Source: Acidobacteriota bacterium (GTDB lineage Bacteria > Acidobacteriota > Thermoanaerobaculia > Multivoradales > Multivoraceae). From it: a stretch of 64,000 nt of DNA. Within the stretch, counting starts at the first letter, position 1; every line of letters starts with the position of its first letter. The DNA lies in contig JAJCXN010000055.1 in the NCBI GenBank assembly GCA_029263415.1, positions 186,001 through 250,000 of the forward strand, read 5' to 3'. Position numbers and translations under genes: made by a program. The notes beneath the pieces were generated by a model. It saw only the letters and a list, made by a program, of their open reading frames with translations. It ran no database searches and was not told the DNA's origin. Below are positions 52,352 to 61,708 of the stretch, piece after piece.

Positions 52352-53029
52352 ATGACGCGGACGCGACGATTGACCGAGGTCGAGCTGCGAGTGGCCGGCG
52401 CGCTGATGGAGAAGGAGCAGACCACTCCAGACGCGTATCCAATGACGGTCAACGCGTTACGTGCTGCGTGTAATCAGAAGACCAACCGCGACCCAGTAAC
52501 CGACTTAGGCGAGGAGGCTGTGCGTGATGCACTCGAGTCTCTACGTCAAGATGTTTTGGTGTGGCGGAGTTCCGGCGCACGCGCCGAGCGTTGGGAGCAT
52601 CGACTTGCGAGTCGTTGGGAACTCAACCGTCAAGAGAAGGCGGTGCTCACTCTGTTGATACTGCGCGGCCCACAGACGCCGGGAGAGCTGCGCACTCGTT
52701 CCGAGCGGATGACCGACTTCGCATCGGTGAATGCTGTGGTGTCGACGTTGAACACCATGCGCGAAGGGGACCATCCATTGGTGCGCGAGCTGTCGAGAGC
52801 GCCTGGTCAAAGTGCGACTCGGTGGGATCATTTGGTTGGCAAGGACTCGCCGAAGGCCACGGCCGGCGAGGTTGCTGGTTGCCAGCCGAACGTGCCCGCG
52901 TCTGAGCCCGTCGCGAACGGTGACGACGATCGTTTCACTCAGCTGGAGGCTCGAGTGTCTGATCTCACAAAACGCCTGGAATCGCTTGAAACAGCGCTAG
53001 GTGTTAACAGCGAGGCAGATACACCTTGA
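52352..53029 (+). CDS. YceH/DUF480 family protein
   Basis: 225 residues. Two winged-helix domains characterise the DUF480 family: LTEVELRVAGALMEKEQTTPDAYPMTVNAL with ACNQKTNRDPV, and VLTLLILRGPQTPGELRTRSERM. The C-terminus ends in a short coiled coil (TQLEARVSDLTKRLESLETALG). No biochemical role established. ATG 52352 is the start; it overlaps the M50 protease gene by four bases. Confidence 0.9.
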   Translation: MTRTRRLTEVELRVAGALMEKEQTTPDAYPMTVNALRAACNQKTNRDPVTDLGEEAVRDALESLRQDVLVWRSSGARAERWEHRLASRWELNRQEKAVLTLLILRGPQTPGELRTRSERMTDFASVNAVVSTLNTMREGDHPLVRELSRAPGQSATRWDHLVGKDSPKATAGEVAGCQPNVPASEPVANGDDDRFTQLEARVSDLTKRLESLETALGVNSEADTP

Positions 53030-53724
53030 TCAATCCCGAACTTTTGCCTGAGCTGGCCGCTTGGTTAGCCGTGTTCATCTTTTCGACCACGCTACATGAA
53101 GCCGCTCACGCCTGGGCTGCCCTGCGGCTTGGCGACGAAACCGCCTACCTGGGCGGTCAAGTATCCCTCAATCCACTGCCTCATATTCAGCGCGAGCCGT
53201 TCGGCATGTTGATCGTGCCGGTGGTCTCGTTCCTGCTGATGGGAGGGCGTTGGATGATCGGCTGGGCCAGTGCTCCTTATGATCCGCGCTGGGCCAACAT
53301 GTACCCGCGGAAGGCGGCCTGGATGGCGCTGGCGGGCCCGATGTCGAACCTCTTGCTCACGATCCTCGCTGGTGTCGCTTTGCGAGTGGGCCTGGCGACA
53401 GGATATTTCGTCCGTGGGATCGATTCCCTCTCCAGCGTCGTGCAGCCGACGGAAGGTCTTGGGAGTCAGGGACTGGCGATTGTGCTGAGTGTCGCCTTCT
53501 CACTCAATCTGGTGCTCTTCTTGTTCAACCTGATTCCGCTGCCACCCATGGATGGCAGCGCGGTGATTCAACTCTTCATGAGCGAGAATCTCTCAAGAAC
53601 CTACCAGGAGCTGATGTCCAACCCAATGTGGGGTTGGGTCGGCATCATTGCTGCCTGGAACATCTTCCCCAAGGTGTTCTCACCGTTCTATGTGTTTGCG
53701 CTGCAAGCCTGGGGCCTGTGGTAG
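53026..53724 (+). CDS. Site-2 protease family (M50) membrane metallopeptidase
   Basis: 232 residues, intramembrane zinc protease with five to six membrane segments. The zinc site HEAAH appears in TTLHEAAHAWAALRLGD, and the second motif NLIPLPPMDGSAVIQ supplies the third ligand Asp. AGPMSNLLLTILAG is the usual AGPxxN helix. It is a short form without PDZ domain. TTG start overlapping the yceH stop. Substrate unknown, often anti-sigma factors or peptide remnants. Confidence 0.9.
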   Translation: MINPELLPELAAWLAVFIFSTTLHEAAHAWAALRLGDETAYLGGQVSLNPLPHIQREPFGMLIVPVVSFLLMGGRWMIGWASAPYDPRWANMYPRKAAWMALAGPMSNLLLTILAGVALRVGLATGYFVRGIDSLSSVVQPTEGLGSQGLAIVLSVAFSLNLVLFLFNLIPLPPMDGSAVIQLFMSENLSRTYQELMSNPMWGWVGIIAAWNIFPKVFSPFYVFALQAWGLW

Positions 53725-53772
53725 TCGTTAGCTCCCCCAAGCATGCAGCGATGGCGACGTCTGGTCCGTTCG

Positions 53773-55116
53773 TCAGTCGACGATCGATTGGTACACCAAC
53801 GACCTGAACTCATCGCCGAGTGTGGTGCGATGGGGCAGGATCTGCACCATGTAGATGCCGATCAGGTTCTCTTGGGGGTCGATCCAGAACTTGGTGCCGG
53901 CGGCACCGCCCCAGTTGAACTCGCCCTTCGATGTGTACTCGCCGAGTTCCCCAGGGCCGTTGGATACCGCGAAGCCTAGACCGAAGCCGTAACCGCCAGC
54001 GGTCATTGGTCCGGCTTCGATGCCGCCCATGTGATCGCTGGTCATCAGTTCCACTGTCTTCGGTGAGAGGATCCTGGTGCCGTCGATCTGGCCGCCTCCC
54101 AGCATCATCATGCAAAAGCGCATGTAGTCACTGGCGGTGGACGCCAGGCCGCCGCCGCCACTAAAGAAGGTGGCTGGATCCTTGGAAACATAGTTCCGTG
54201 ACGTAATCGCGGGAGCAGGCTCGATCTCGGTGCTGGTGTTCTGCGCCAAGAAGGCGTTCGCGTCTCCGGGGGTACCTTTGGGCGCATAGAGCTGCGCGAA
54301 ACGACTGCGCTTCTCTGGCGGAACCCAAAAGCTGGTGTCGACCATGCCGAGTGGACCAAAGATTCGATCGTTCAGGAATTCCTCGAAGGTTTGGCCGGAG
54401 ACCACTTCGACCAGTCGACCCAAGACGTCGGTGTTGACGCCATAGTGCCAGCGGGTTCCTGGTTCGTACTGCAGTGGAATCTCGGACAATTTGCCGACGA
54501 ACTCCTCGAGGTCCTTATCGGCGAGCAAGAGGCCCGCGGCCCGATACTTCTGGTCGACTTCGCTGTTGCCGAAGAAACCGTAGGTCAAACCGCCGGTGTG
54601 ACGCAGCAGGTCGCGGACGGTCATCTGCTTCTTAGCGTCGCGGGTTTTGCCGGCTTCGCCGTCCTCGTCAGCGGTGGCGGTTGCCACTTGAAGAGATGCG
54701 AGCTCAGGGATGTATTTGCCTACCGGATCGTTGAGGAAGAGCTTGCCTTCTTCATACAGGATCATCACCGCCACCGAGGTGATGGGCTTTGACATGGAGT
54801 AGATGCGGAAAATGGTGTCTTCGCGCATCGGTACGCTGTTCTCTCGATCCGCCTCACCCCAGGTTTCGAGGTAAGCGATCTTGCCGTTGCGAGCGATCAT
54901 GCCGAGCGCCCCTGTCATTACTTTGTTGTCGACATGTTGCTGCATTGACTGACCGATGCGCGCTAACCGGTCTGCTGAGAGCCCCACATCTCCGGGCTTC
55001 GCCTTCGGTAGGCCGTTGGCCAGGAGCGGCGCTGTGGCTACCAGAACCAGGCAGGCGAAAGCGGCAGCCAAGCGGCATGCGATGGATCTTTTGGAGGGAT
55101 ATCGTGGTTGACGCAT
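53773..55116 (-). CDS. Secreted serine hydrolase, beta-lactamase (class C) family
   Basis: 447 residues with a signal peptide (ACRLAAAFACLVLVATAPLLA). Penicillin-binding-like active site: SMSK (nucleophile Ser and Lys), WHYGVNTDVLG with the YxN motif, and HMGG near residue 355 in the KTG-like position. Family members include esterases, D-aminopeptidases and beta-lactamases, so specificity is open. ATG 55116 is used; an ATG 12 codons upstream is possible. Confidence 0.87.
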   Translation of the reverse strand: MRQPRYPSKRSIACRLAAAFACLVLVATAPLLANGLPKAKPGDVGLSADRLARIGQSMQQHVDNKVMTGALGMIARNGKIAYLETWGEADRENSVPMREDTIFRIYSMSKPITSVAVMILYEEGKLFLNDPVGKYIPELASLQVATATADEDGEAGKTRDAKKQMTVRDLLRHTGGLTYGFFGNSEVDQKYRAAGLLLADKDLEEFVGKLSEIPLQYEPGTRWHYGVNTDVLGRLVEVVSGQTFEEFLNDRIFGPLGMVDTSFWVPPEKRSRFAQLYAPKGTPGDANAFLAQNTSTEIEPAPAITSRNYVSKDPATFFSGGGGLASTASDYMRFCMMMLGGGQIDGTRILSPKTVELMTSDHMGGIEAGPMTAGGYGFGLGFAVSNGPGELGEYTSKGEFNWGGAAGTKFWIDPQENLIGIYMVQILPHRTTLGDEFRSLVYQSIVD

Positions 55117-55369
55117 TGTTAGGGGTGCCTCGCGAGATGGATGGTTTTGCATGTGGAATCGAGCGCCCAGGGTACACCGAAATGGCGGTGTGGGCTATCG
55201 GGCATTCCCGGGTGGGAACGACCGAAGGGAACTTCGAAGCATGCTGCTTTGAACCGGTCTGAATCGACCACGAAGAGGTCTACCCTAGATCAGGAGCCAC
55301 TGCTACCATCGCCGGTTCATCGTTTACTCGCCCTGCGCTCGAAGCGGCAATGGGAAATGGAGCTTGCTT

Positions 55370-55930
55370 GTGGTCTCGATGCAGCGAATTAAGCTATTGG
55401 TCCTGCTTACTGCATTGTGGATCGCATTGTCGGGTACCTACTCACTGAAGCCGATTATTCTTGCGGGCGGGCTCTTCTCTATTGCTCTGGTGATGGTGGT
55501 GGTTGGGCGGATGGATAGCGCTGTAGGCCAGACCACACCCCGGCCGGAGCTTGCGTTTTTCATGGTGCGCATGCCCAAATACTCATGGTTTTTGCTGGGT
55601 AAGGTGATCTCGGCAAACCTTCGAGTCACCCGCATGCTGTTTACTCCGAGCCTTCAGCCTGATCCGCGACTGCTGCGCATGAAGGTCGGCCCTCAGACCG
55701 TGTTGGGCAAGCTGGTGCTGGCGAACTCGATCACGCTGACCCCTGGCACGGTAACCCTCGATCTACGCGCTGGTGAGGTCTTGGTGCACGCATTGGGCTC
55801 AGTTTCCGCAGGAAGCGTGGTCAATGGCGATATCGACCGAGAACTGCGCAGGCTTGAGGGCGGGTCTGGCGTTAGCGCACGCTCAAGGCCCGATGTCGAC
55901 GCCGAGGACTCGGTGGGGAAGAGCGAGTGA
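55370..55930 (+). CDS. mrpE: Na+/H+ antiporter subunit MrpE
   Basis: Small membrane subunit of an Mrp-type multisubunit cation/proton antiporter, about 186 residues. Two N-terminal helices (LLVLLTALWIALSGTY and LAGGLFSIALVMVVVG), WFLLGKVISANLRVTRMLF, then the typical cytosolic domain VLANSITLTPGTVTLDLRAGEVLVHAL. GTG 55370 has GGAG at good spacing; ATG 55379 is the alternative. First gene of a tightly coupled operon through 63500. Confidence 0.88.
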   Translation: MVSMQRIKLLVLLTALWIALSGTYSLKPIILAGGLFSIALVMVVVGRMDSAVGQTTPRPELAFFMVRMPKYSWFLLGKVISANLRVTRMLFTPSLQPDPRLLRMKVGPQTVLGKLVLANSITLTPGTVTLDLRAGEVLVHALGSVSAGSVVNGDIDRELRRLEGGSGVSARSRPDVDAEDSVGKSE

Positions 55931-56244
55931 GGCCGGACCTCTTGTTTGTGGTTCCGATGTTCGCGATCGTGGCGACCATGATCCTGGCGCTGGTGCGAGC
56001 CTGGCTGGGTCCCACTGTGTTCGATCGACTGCTTGCGGCGAACGTGATCGGCACCAAGACGGTCTTGCTGATTGCGGTAAGTGGTTTTCTTCTGGGTCGC
56101 CCCGAGTGGCTCGATCTCGCCTTGCTCTACACCTTGATCAATTTCGTCGGGACCTTAGCAGTGTGCCGCTTTTCTCGGTTTGGCAGTCTCGCGCAGGACG
56201 ACGTGCGCAGGCCCGAAGACATCGGCAGCGGGAGGGGTGCGTGA
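55927..56244 (+). CDS. mrpF: Na+/H+ antiporter subunit MrpF
   Basis: 105 residues, three membrane helices. VRAWLGPTVFDRLLAANVIGTKTVLLIA is the conserved MrpF core, followed by LALLYTLINFVGTLAVCRF. GTG start overlaps mrpE by four bases (GTGA). Confidence 0.92.
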   Translation: MRPDLLFVVPMFAIVATMILALVRAWLGPTVFDRLLAANVIGTKTVLLIAVSGFLLGRPEWLDLALLYTLINFVGTLAVCRFSRFGSLAQDDVRRPEDIGSGRGA

Positions 56245-56666
56245 GCGAACTACTCGCCGCCCTTGACCTCCCTCTCGAGATCCTGAGTTGGGTGAGCCTC
56301 GTTCTAGGTGGTTTCTTTTGCCTGGTTGGAGGCTTCGGTATGGTTCACTTCGACTCGTTCTTCCTGCGCATCCATGCCGCCGGTGTGACTGACAGCTTGG
56401 GCGCAGCACTGATCATTCTGGGGCTTGCGTTTCAAGCCACGAGTGTTGCGATCTTCATCAAGTTAGCGCTACTGATTCTGTTCTTGTGGGTCACTGGACC
56501 GACCGCGACCCACGCGTTGGTCAAGGCGGCGTACGCCTTTGGGGTCAAGGCCGAAATCGATCTGCCTCCGCTCGCCCGTGATCCGGACGCTCCTCCGGTG
56601 CCCGAAGACGAAGGCAAACACGGCAAGCCAGTCGTTGCCGGAGTTTCCTACGAGACGCCTCCATGA
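56241..56666 (+). CDS. mrpG: Na+/H+ antiporter subunit MrpG
   Basis: 141 residues, three helices. GFFCLVGGFGMVHFDSFFLRIHAAGVTDSLGAALIILGL is the diagnostic MrpG segment. A C-terminal charged tail with Pro and Asp follows. GTG start overlapping mrpF, with GGAGGGG at 56231-56237. Confidence 0.92.
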   Translation: MSELLAALDLPLEILSWVSLVLGGFFCLVGGFGMVHFDSFFLRIHAAGVTDSLGAALIILGLAFQATSVAIFIKLALLILFLWVTGPTATHALVKAAYAFGVKAEIDLPPLARDPDAPPVPEDEGKHGKPVVAGVSYETPP

Positions 56667-57247
56667 CGCCATTGCTGTTGCTTTTGTTTGTGGCGCTAGC
56701 AGTGACCGCTGTCCAGATCGTTCGACTCGACGATCTGTTCTCGGCTGCGATGTTGACTGGCGTCTTCAGTCTCTTGTCTGCTGGACTGTTTGTGCTGATG
56801 GACGCTGTTGATGTCGCCTTCACCGAGGCCGCAGTCGGCGCGGGCATGACCACGATTCTCATGTTGGGCGCTCTGTCGGTGACCTCGACTCGTGAGCGTC
56901 AAGGGAAGCTTCAATGGCGGCCGTTCGTGGTGGTCCTAGGCGTGGGCGCGGCCTTGGTGTACGCCACTTTCGACATGCCGGGCTTCGGCGACCCGGCCGC
57001 ACCAATCCATCATCATGTTGGCCCTGAGTACTTGGCTGGTGCCGAGGAGCACCACATCCCCAATGCGGTGACAATGGTGCTGGCGAGCTATCGCGGCTAC
57101 GACACCCTAGGCGAGACGGTGGTGGTGTTCGCAGCCGTCGTCGGGGTGTTGCTGCTCTTGGGCGAGCGTTCCTTGCTGATGCGCCTGCGTCGTCGGGCTA
57201 CCGCGACCGCTGAGACCAACGCCTCGCGCGCACGAGATATCGCCTAA
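56663..57247 (+). CDS. DUF4040/MbhD-MbhE-like antiporter subunit (MrpA C-terminal equivalent)
   Basis: 194 residues. The first part (VALAVTAVQIVRLDDLFSAAMLTGVFSLLSAGLFVLMDAVDVAFTEAAVGAGMTTILMLGAL) is the DUF4040 domain found at the C-terminus of MrpA and as MbhD. The second part resembles MbhE, with a His-rich loop (HHHVGPEYLAGAEEHH) and helix VVVFAAVVGVLLLLGER. A split MrpA is implied: the antiporter core is in separate genes downstream. Confidence 0.85.
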   Translation: MTPLLLLLFVALAVTAVQIVRLDDLFSAAMLTGVFSLLSAGLFVLMDAVDVAFTEAAVGAGMTTILMLGALSVTSTRERQGKLQWRPFVVVLGVGAALVYATFDMPGFGDPAAPIHHHVGPEYLAGAEEHHIPNAVTMVLASYRGYDTLGETVVVFAAVVGVLLLLGERSLLMRLRRRATATAETNASRARDIA

Positions 57248-57849
57248 TGCCGATCACCAAGGACCAGCGGGACGAATGGCGCACCGAAGACAATCTTCAT
57301 GCGGGCGGACCCAAGATGTCAGAGGGTGCCGAGCCCCTGCCGATGCGTGGAAAGTTGGTGCTCCGCGGTGCCGTGCGCTTGGTGGTGCCGTTCGTCTTTC
57401 TGTTTGGGCTCTATGTTCAGTTCCATGGGGACTATGGGCCGGGTGGGGGATTTCAGGCCGGCGTCATTTTCGCCACCGGGTTTATCTTGTTTGGCCTGAT
57501 TTTTGGCAGCCAGTTGAGCGAGTCTGTGTTTCCCGAGCGGTGGGCAGAACGCTTGTTGGCCTTGGGCGTCTTGCTCTACGCCGCGGTTGGAGTCTTCTCT
57601 CTCGTGGCTCCCGGCGCTCAGACGTTCAATTTCCTTGACTACAACGCGCTCGGCAAGAACGGTCAGCACTACGGCATCGTGCTGGTCGAATTAGGTGTCG
57701 GACTCGCTGTGGCTGCGGCAATGGTCAGGCTCTACTACGCCTTTGCCGATTTGTCAGAGTTGTCGGCGCCGGTCGAAGCGGCGATCGACGACGCAACACC
57801 GCTTGCGAACGCAGCTTCCAGGAACAAAGACTCTAGGAGCGCAGAGTGA
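57247..57849 (+). CDS. mrpB: Na+/H+ antiporter subunit MrpB
   Basis: 200 residues, about four helices. VPFVFLFGLYVQFHGDYGPGGGFQAGVIFATGFILFGLIFG is the MrpB/MbhF hallmark. A hydrophilic N-tail of about 35 residues and a C-terminal tail are extra. It overlaps its neighbours by one and four bases. Confidence 0.92.
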   Translation: MPITKDQRDEWRTEDNLHAGGPKMSEGAEPLPMRGKLVLRGAVRLVVPFVFLFGLYVQFHGDYGPGGGFQAGVIFATGFILFGLIFGSQLSESVFPERWAERLLALGVLLYAAVGVFSLVAPGAQTFNFLDYNALGKNGQHYGIVLVELGVGLAVAAAMVRLYYAFADLSELSAPVEAAIDDATPLANAASRNKDSRSAE

Positions 57850-58322
57850 TCGGCGACGCGCAGTCAGTTGCCGGTCTGGCAATCTATTGGGCCATCATCG
57901 GTCTGATGATGACCGGTCTTTATGCGGTGATTGCGCGCGAGAACCTGATCAAGAAGATCATGGGCCTTTCCTTGTTTCAGTCATCGGCGATCTTGTTCTA
58001 CATCGCCATGGCCAAGGTCACAGGCGGCACTGCGCCGATCCTGATTGAGGACAAGCATGCCCAGGCGACGAGGGCCGGCCACGGCGCTGCATCAGCTGGT
58101 GCCGACGGCACCAACCACGCGGCAGCGGAGGTGCTCTATAGCAACCCGCTGCCTCACGTGTTGATGCTGACCGCAATCGTGGTTGGGGTCGCGACGTTAG
58201 CCCTCGCGCTGGCGATGGTGGTGCGGATCCAAGATCGGTACGGCACTGTCGAAGAAGACGAGATTGTTCAACAAGACTTGCGGTCGTCGTTGCGACGCGC
58301 CTTCAAGCCCGCGGCCGAGTAG
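57846..58322 (+). CDS. mrpC: Na+/H+ antiporter subunit MrpC
   Basis: 158 residues, NuoK-like. IYWAIIGLMMTGLYAVIARENLIKKIMGLSLFQSSAILFYIAM resembles NuoK/MrpC helices one and two; LPHVLMLTAIVVGVATLALALAMVVRI is the third. A loop rich in Ala, His and Gly (about residues 70-95) is longer than usual. GTG start overlaps mrpB. Confidence 0.9.
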   Translation: MIGDAQSVAGLAIYWAIIGLMMTGLYAVIARENLIKKIMGLSLFQSSAILFYIAMAKVTGGTAPILIEDKHAQATRAGHGAASAGADGTNHAAAEVLYSNPLPHVLMLTAIVVGVATLALALAMVVRIQDRYGTVEEDEIVQQDLRSSLRRAFKPAAE

Positions 58323-58327
58323 CGCCA

Positions 58328-59845
58328 GTGCCAAGTTCTCTTCAGCAGCACCTGCCGGTCTTGACGGTGCTCGTTCCCATGTTGGCGGCACCGCTGTGCG
58401 TGCTCATTCCCAACCGTGCCTTTACACGGGTGTTGGCGATCCTCGCCTCGGCAGGTTCTTTTGCAGTCGCATTGGCGCTGTTGGCTTCCGTGCGCGAGTC
58501 CGGAGTCCCGATTCACTACGCACTGGGCGGCTGGGCGCCTCCGTTGGGCATCGAACTCCGTATCACCTTGCTCAGTGCCTTCGTCATCGCCACGATCACC
58601 TTCATCTCGACTGTGGTGCTCGCGTTTGAAGCGCGCGGATTGTCGGCGTCGGGTCTGCCGGAGTCCAGGCTCAACTTGTTCTACGCGGCCTATCTGCTGG
58701 CGTTGACCGGTTTGGTCGGCATGGTGGCGACCAACGATCTCTTCAACGTGTTCGTTTTCCTTGAGATCTCCTCACTGGCCTCATACTCGATGATCAGCCT
58801 GGGCAAGGACCGTCGCGCGCTGGTAGCCGCCTACTCGTATCTTTTGATTGGCACCGTGGGGGCGACCTTCTACCTGCTAGGGGTCGGTTTGCTCTATCAG
58901 GTGACCGGCACTCTCAATATGTTGGATATAGCGGCGCGGTTGCCGGAGGTCGCGCACCTGCGTTCGGTAGCAGTGGGTTTCGTCTTCTTGATGGTGGGAT
59001 TGTTCATCAAGCTCGCGGTCTTTCCGCTGCATCAGTGGTTGCCGAACGCCTACACGCACGCTCCTGCGAAGGCTGCTGCGATGCTGGCGGGCACGGCGAC
59101 TAAGGTCTCCTACTACGTGCTATTGCGGGTGATTTTCACTGTCTTTGGTGCAGCCTTTGTCTTCGGACAACTGGGCCTCGCTCGAGTGCTCTTGCCGCTG
59201 TCGCTGTTGGCGATGTTCGTTGGCTCCGCTGCAGCGATCTACCAGACAGATCTACGCAGACTCTTGGCCTACTCGAGCATCGCCCAGGTCGGTTACATGA
59301 CGCTCGGACTGTCGCTGCAGAACGCGGACGCACTCACTGGTGGAGTGGTCCATCTGTTCAATCACGGCGTGACCAAGAGCGGGCTGTTCTTGATCGTCGC
59401 TGCCATGGCGACGCGCGCCGGCGGGTGGAGCGTCGACGCCATGGCGGGCGCTGCTAAGTCGATGCCGATCGCATTTGGTGGCTTCGTGCTTGGTGGCTTG
59501 AGCTTGATCGGTGTTCCTGGAACCGCCGGCTTCGTTTCCAAGTGGTATCTGGTTCGTGGGGCGCTCGAGGCAGGCAAGCCTTGGGTGGCTTTTTTGATCT
59601 TGCTCAGCTCGATGCTGGCAGTGGTCTACGTTTGGCGAGTCGTTGAAGCAGGCTTCTTTCAAGAACCGCAGGCCCGAGAGGGTTTCGAAGCCTCAGGACG
59701 CATACCATTGAACATGTTGGTTCCTGCTGGCGTCTTGTTGTTGGCGAGCTTGGTGTTCGGAATCTGGACTGAGCCCACCCTAGGAACCGCAGCCAGTGCG
59801 GTCGAGTACCTGCTCAGCTTCTCCAACAGCGGAGCATCGATGTGA
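58328..59845 (+). CDS. mrpD: Na+/H+ antiporter subunit MrpD (first NuoL/M/N-like protein)
   Basis: 505 residues, about 14 helices. Conserved proton-path residues: Glu in NVFVFLEISSLASYSM (helix 5 type), Lys in MVGLFIKLAVFPLHQWLPNAYTHAPAKAAAML, and the helix with HGVTKSGLFLIVAAM. Typical of MrpD proteins that carry cation/proton exchange. GTG start five bases after mrpC. Confidence 0.9.
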   Translation: MPSSLQQHLPVLTVLVPMLAAPLCVLIPNRAFTRVLAILASAGSFAVALALLASVRESGVPIHYALGGWAPPLGIELRITLLSAFVIATITFISTVVLAFEARGLSASGLPESRLNLFYAAYLLALTGLVGMVATNDLFNVFVFLEISSLASYSMISLGKDRRALVAAYSYLLIGTVGATFYLLGVGLLYQVTGTLNMLDIAARLPEVAHLRSVAVGFVFLMVGLFIKLAVFPLHQWLPNAYTHAPAKAAAMLAGTATKVSYYVLLRVIFTVFGAAFVFGQLGLARVLLPLSLLAMFVGSAAAIYQTDLRRLLAYSSIAQVGYMTLGLSLQNADALTGGVVHLFNHGVTKSGLFLIVAAMATRAGGWSVDAMAGAAKSMPIAFGGFVLGGLSLIGVPGTAGFVSKWYLVRGALEAGKPWVAFLILLSSMLAVVYVWRVVEAGFFQEPQAREGFEASGRIPLNMLVPAGVLLLASLVFGIWTEPTLGTAASAVEYLLSFSNSGASM

Positions 59846-61443
59846 TGTCGACCGGGATTCCAATCCTCGCGGCGACCGTCGGTGCACCCGATTTCGCCCC
59901 GTTGCGCGCGATCGGTCGTGTGACGCTCGGTGTCCTCGGCGATGGCCAAATCGCCTTCGCCGTAGCCCTGGTGTTGCCGTTGTTGGTAGCGCTGGCGGTG
60001 GCCGTCACCGGATCAAGGCCGAATCTGCGCGATGGCATCACTACCGTGGGCGCGATTCTCACCTTCTTGGCCGTGTGCGCCGTCTATGCGGCTTGGGGCA
60101 GTGGGGAGGTCGTATCTTGGACGCCGATCGAGCTTTTCCCTGAGGTAGGCCTAGCCTTTGCGGTTGAACCTCTCGGTCTGATCTTCGCGCTGGTCGCTAG
60201 CAGCCTTTGGGTGCCAACATCGATCTATGCGTTTGGCTATATGCGCGGCCACCATGAAGGGAACCAAACACGCTTCTTTGTGTGCTTTGCGCTGGCGATC
60301 TTCGCTGCGCTCGCAATCGCATTTGCGGGCAACTTGGCGACGCTGTTTGTGTTTTACGAAGTGCTGACCTTTTCCACGTTTCCGCTGGTCGCCCACCACG
60401 CCACCGACGAAGCTCGCAAGTCGGGTCGCGTTTACCTGGGAGTGCTGGTCGGGACATCGATCTGCTTCTTTCTGTTGGCGATCATCTGGACGCACAGCTT
60501 GACCGGCACGGTGGCGTTTGAATCGGGCGGAGTTCTTGCTGGCGCTGGTGTAAGCCCAGGCGCAACGTTGCTGCTCTTGCTCTTGTTTGCGTTCGGTATC
60601 GGCAAGGCGGCGCTGATGCCCTTTCATCGATGGCTTCCAGCGGCGATGGTCGCGCCGACCCCGGTGAGCGCGCTGCTGCATGCAGTAGCAGTGGTGAAGG
60701 CGGGGGTGTTCGCGGTGGTCAAGGTGGTGGCTTACATTCTGGGCGCCGACCATTTGCGCGAGAGCCTGGGCAGTTTCGACCTGTTGCGCATACCCGCTGA
60801 CCAGATTCTGGTCGGCATCGCATGCTTCACAATCCTTAGCGCGTCGATCGTGGCGTTGAAACAGGACAACTTGAAACGACGGCTGGCCTATTCGACCATC
60901 AGCCAGCTGGCCTACATCGTCTTGGCTGCGGCACTGCTGCATGAACTAGGTGTGGCTGCGGGTGGTCTACACATCATGAGTCACGCGGTGGGCAAGATCA
61001 CTTTGTTCTTTTGTGCCGGTGCAATCTATGTGGCGACTCATGAGAAGGACATTTCGCAGATGAGCGGCTTTGGGCGACGCATGCCGTGGACCTACGGTGC
61101 GTTCTTGGTGGGCTCGCTCTCGATTATCGGCCTGCCGCCGTTCGTTGGTGTATGGAGTAAGTGGGCGTTGTTTGTGGCGGCGTTCGAGACCGGTCGTTGG
61201 TGGGTCGCCGCGGTACTCGTGGTGAGTTCCTTGCTTGCCATCGGCTATCTCTTACCGGTTGCGATCGACGGGTTCTTTGGCGGCCGCAAGGACGGAGAAA
61301 AGGAAGTCATGAAGGAAGCGCCACTGCTCTGCGTAGCGCCGCTGGTCCTCACTGCGTTGCTGTGCGGGTTCTTCTTCGTTGCAGTCGATGAGTGGTACTG
61401 GTTGGCGTCGTCGATTGCTTCACAAGGAGCCTTCGGTGGCTAG
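59842..61443 (+). CDS. Second NuoL/M/N-like antiporter subunit
   Basis: 533 residues, about 14 helices. Glu in LFVFYEVLTFSTFPLV, Lys in GIGKAALMPFHRWLPAAMVAPTPVSALLHAVAVVKAGVF and the later Lys in HAVGKITLFFCAGA match the antiporter family. It looks like the N-terminal core of MrpA or a second MrpD. GTG 59842 or ATG 59845 starts it, overlapping the previous stop. Confidence 0.88.
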   Translation: MMSTGIPILAATVGAPDFAPLRAIGRVTLGVLGDGQIAFAVALVLPLLVALAVAVTGSRPNLRDGITTVGAILTFLAVCAVYAAWGSGEVVSWTPIELFPEVGLAFAVEPLGLIFALVASSLWVPTSIYAFGYMRGHHEGNQTRFFVCFALAIFAALAIAFAGNLATLFVFYEVLTFSTFPLVAHHATDEARKSGRVYLGVLVGTSICFFLLAIIWTHSLTGTVAFESGGVLAGAGVSPGATLLLLLLFAFGIGKAALMPFHRWLPAAMVAPTPVSALLHAVAVVKAGVFAVVKVVAYILGADHLRESLGSFDLLRIPADQILVGIACFTILSASIVALKQDNLKRRLAYSTISQLAYIVLAAALLHELGVAAGGLHIMSHAVGKITLFFCAGAIYVATHEKDISQMSGFGRRMPWTYGAFLVGSLSIIGLPPFVGVWSKWALFVAAFETGRWWVAAVLVVSSLLAIGYLLPVAIDGFFGGRKDGEKEVMKEAPLLCVAPLVLTALLCGFFFVAVDEWYWLASSIASQGAFGG

Positions 61444-61708
61444 CGGACCGCAAGACCGACAACACATTTGGGACAACCCCAAGAATGTGCAGAAGCTGCT
61501 GGTGGTGTTCTGGATCGCGTGCGCGTTGATGCTCTGTGTGGACTTCCTGGTGCACCGCCATCTCTCGTTCGAGCACGACGAACTTCCGATCGAAGGTTGG
61601 TTCGGCTACTACGGTTTTTATGGCTTCATAGCGTGTGTTTTGCTAGTGGTCGTCGCCAAGCAAATGAGGCGATTTCTGATGCGCGGAGAGGACTACTATG
61701 ACAAGTAG
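61436..61708 (+). CDS. Small two-helix membrane protein of the antiporter operon
   Basis: 90 residues. Two helices are visible (LLVVFWIACALMLCVDFLV and YYGFYGFIACVLLVVVAKQM), then a polar tail ending RGEDYYDK. A GTG start with AAGGAG in front overlaps the previous gene by eight bases, and its end overlaps the next by eleven, so it is a genuine coupled gene. I do not recognise the family; it may be an accessory subunit of this antiporter type. Confidence 0.8.
   Translation: MASGPQDRQHIWDNPKNVQKLLVVFWIACALMLCVDFLVHRHLSFEHDELPIEGWFGYYGFYGFIACVLLVVVAKQMRRFLMRGEDYYDK

Noticed and set aside
55773-56240. Long N-terminal extension of MrpG
   Set aside because: It overlaps mrpE and mrpF in another frame; the GTG at 56241 has a strong GGAGGGG site and gives the normal length.
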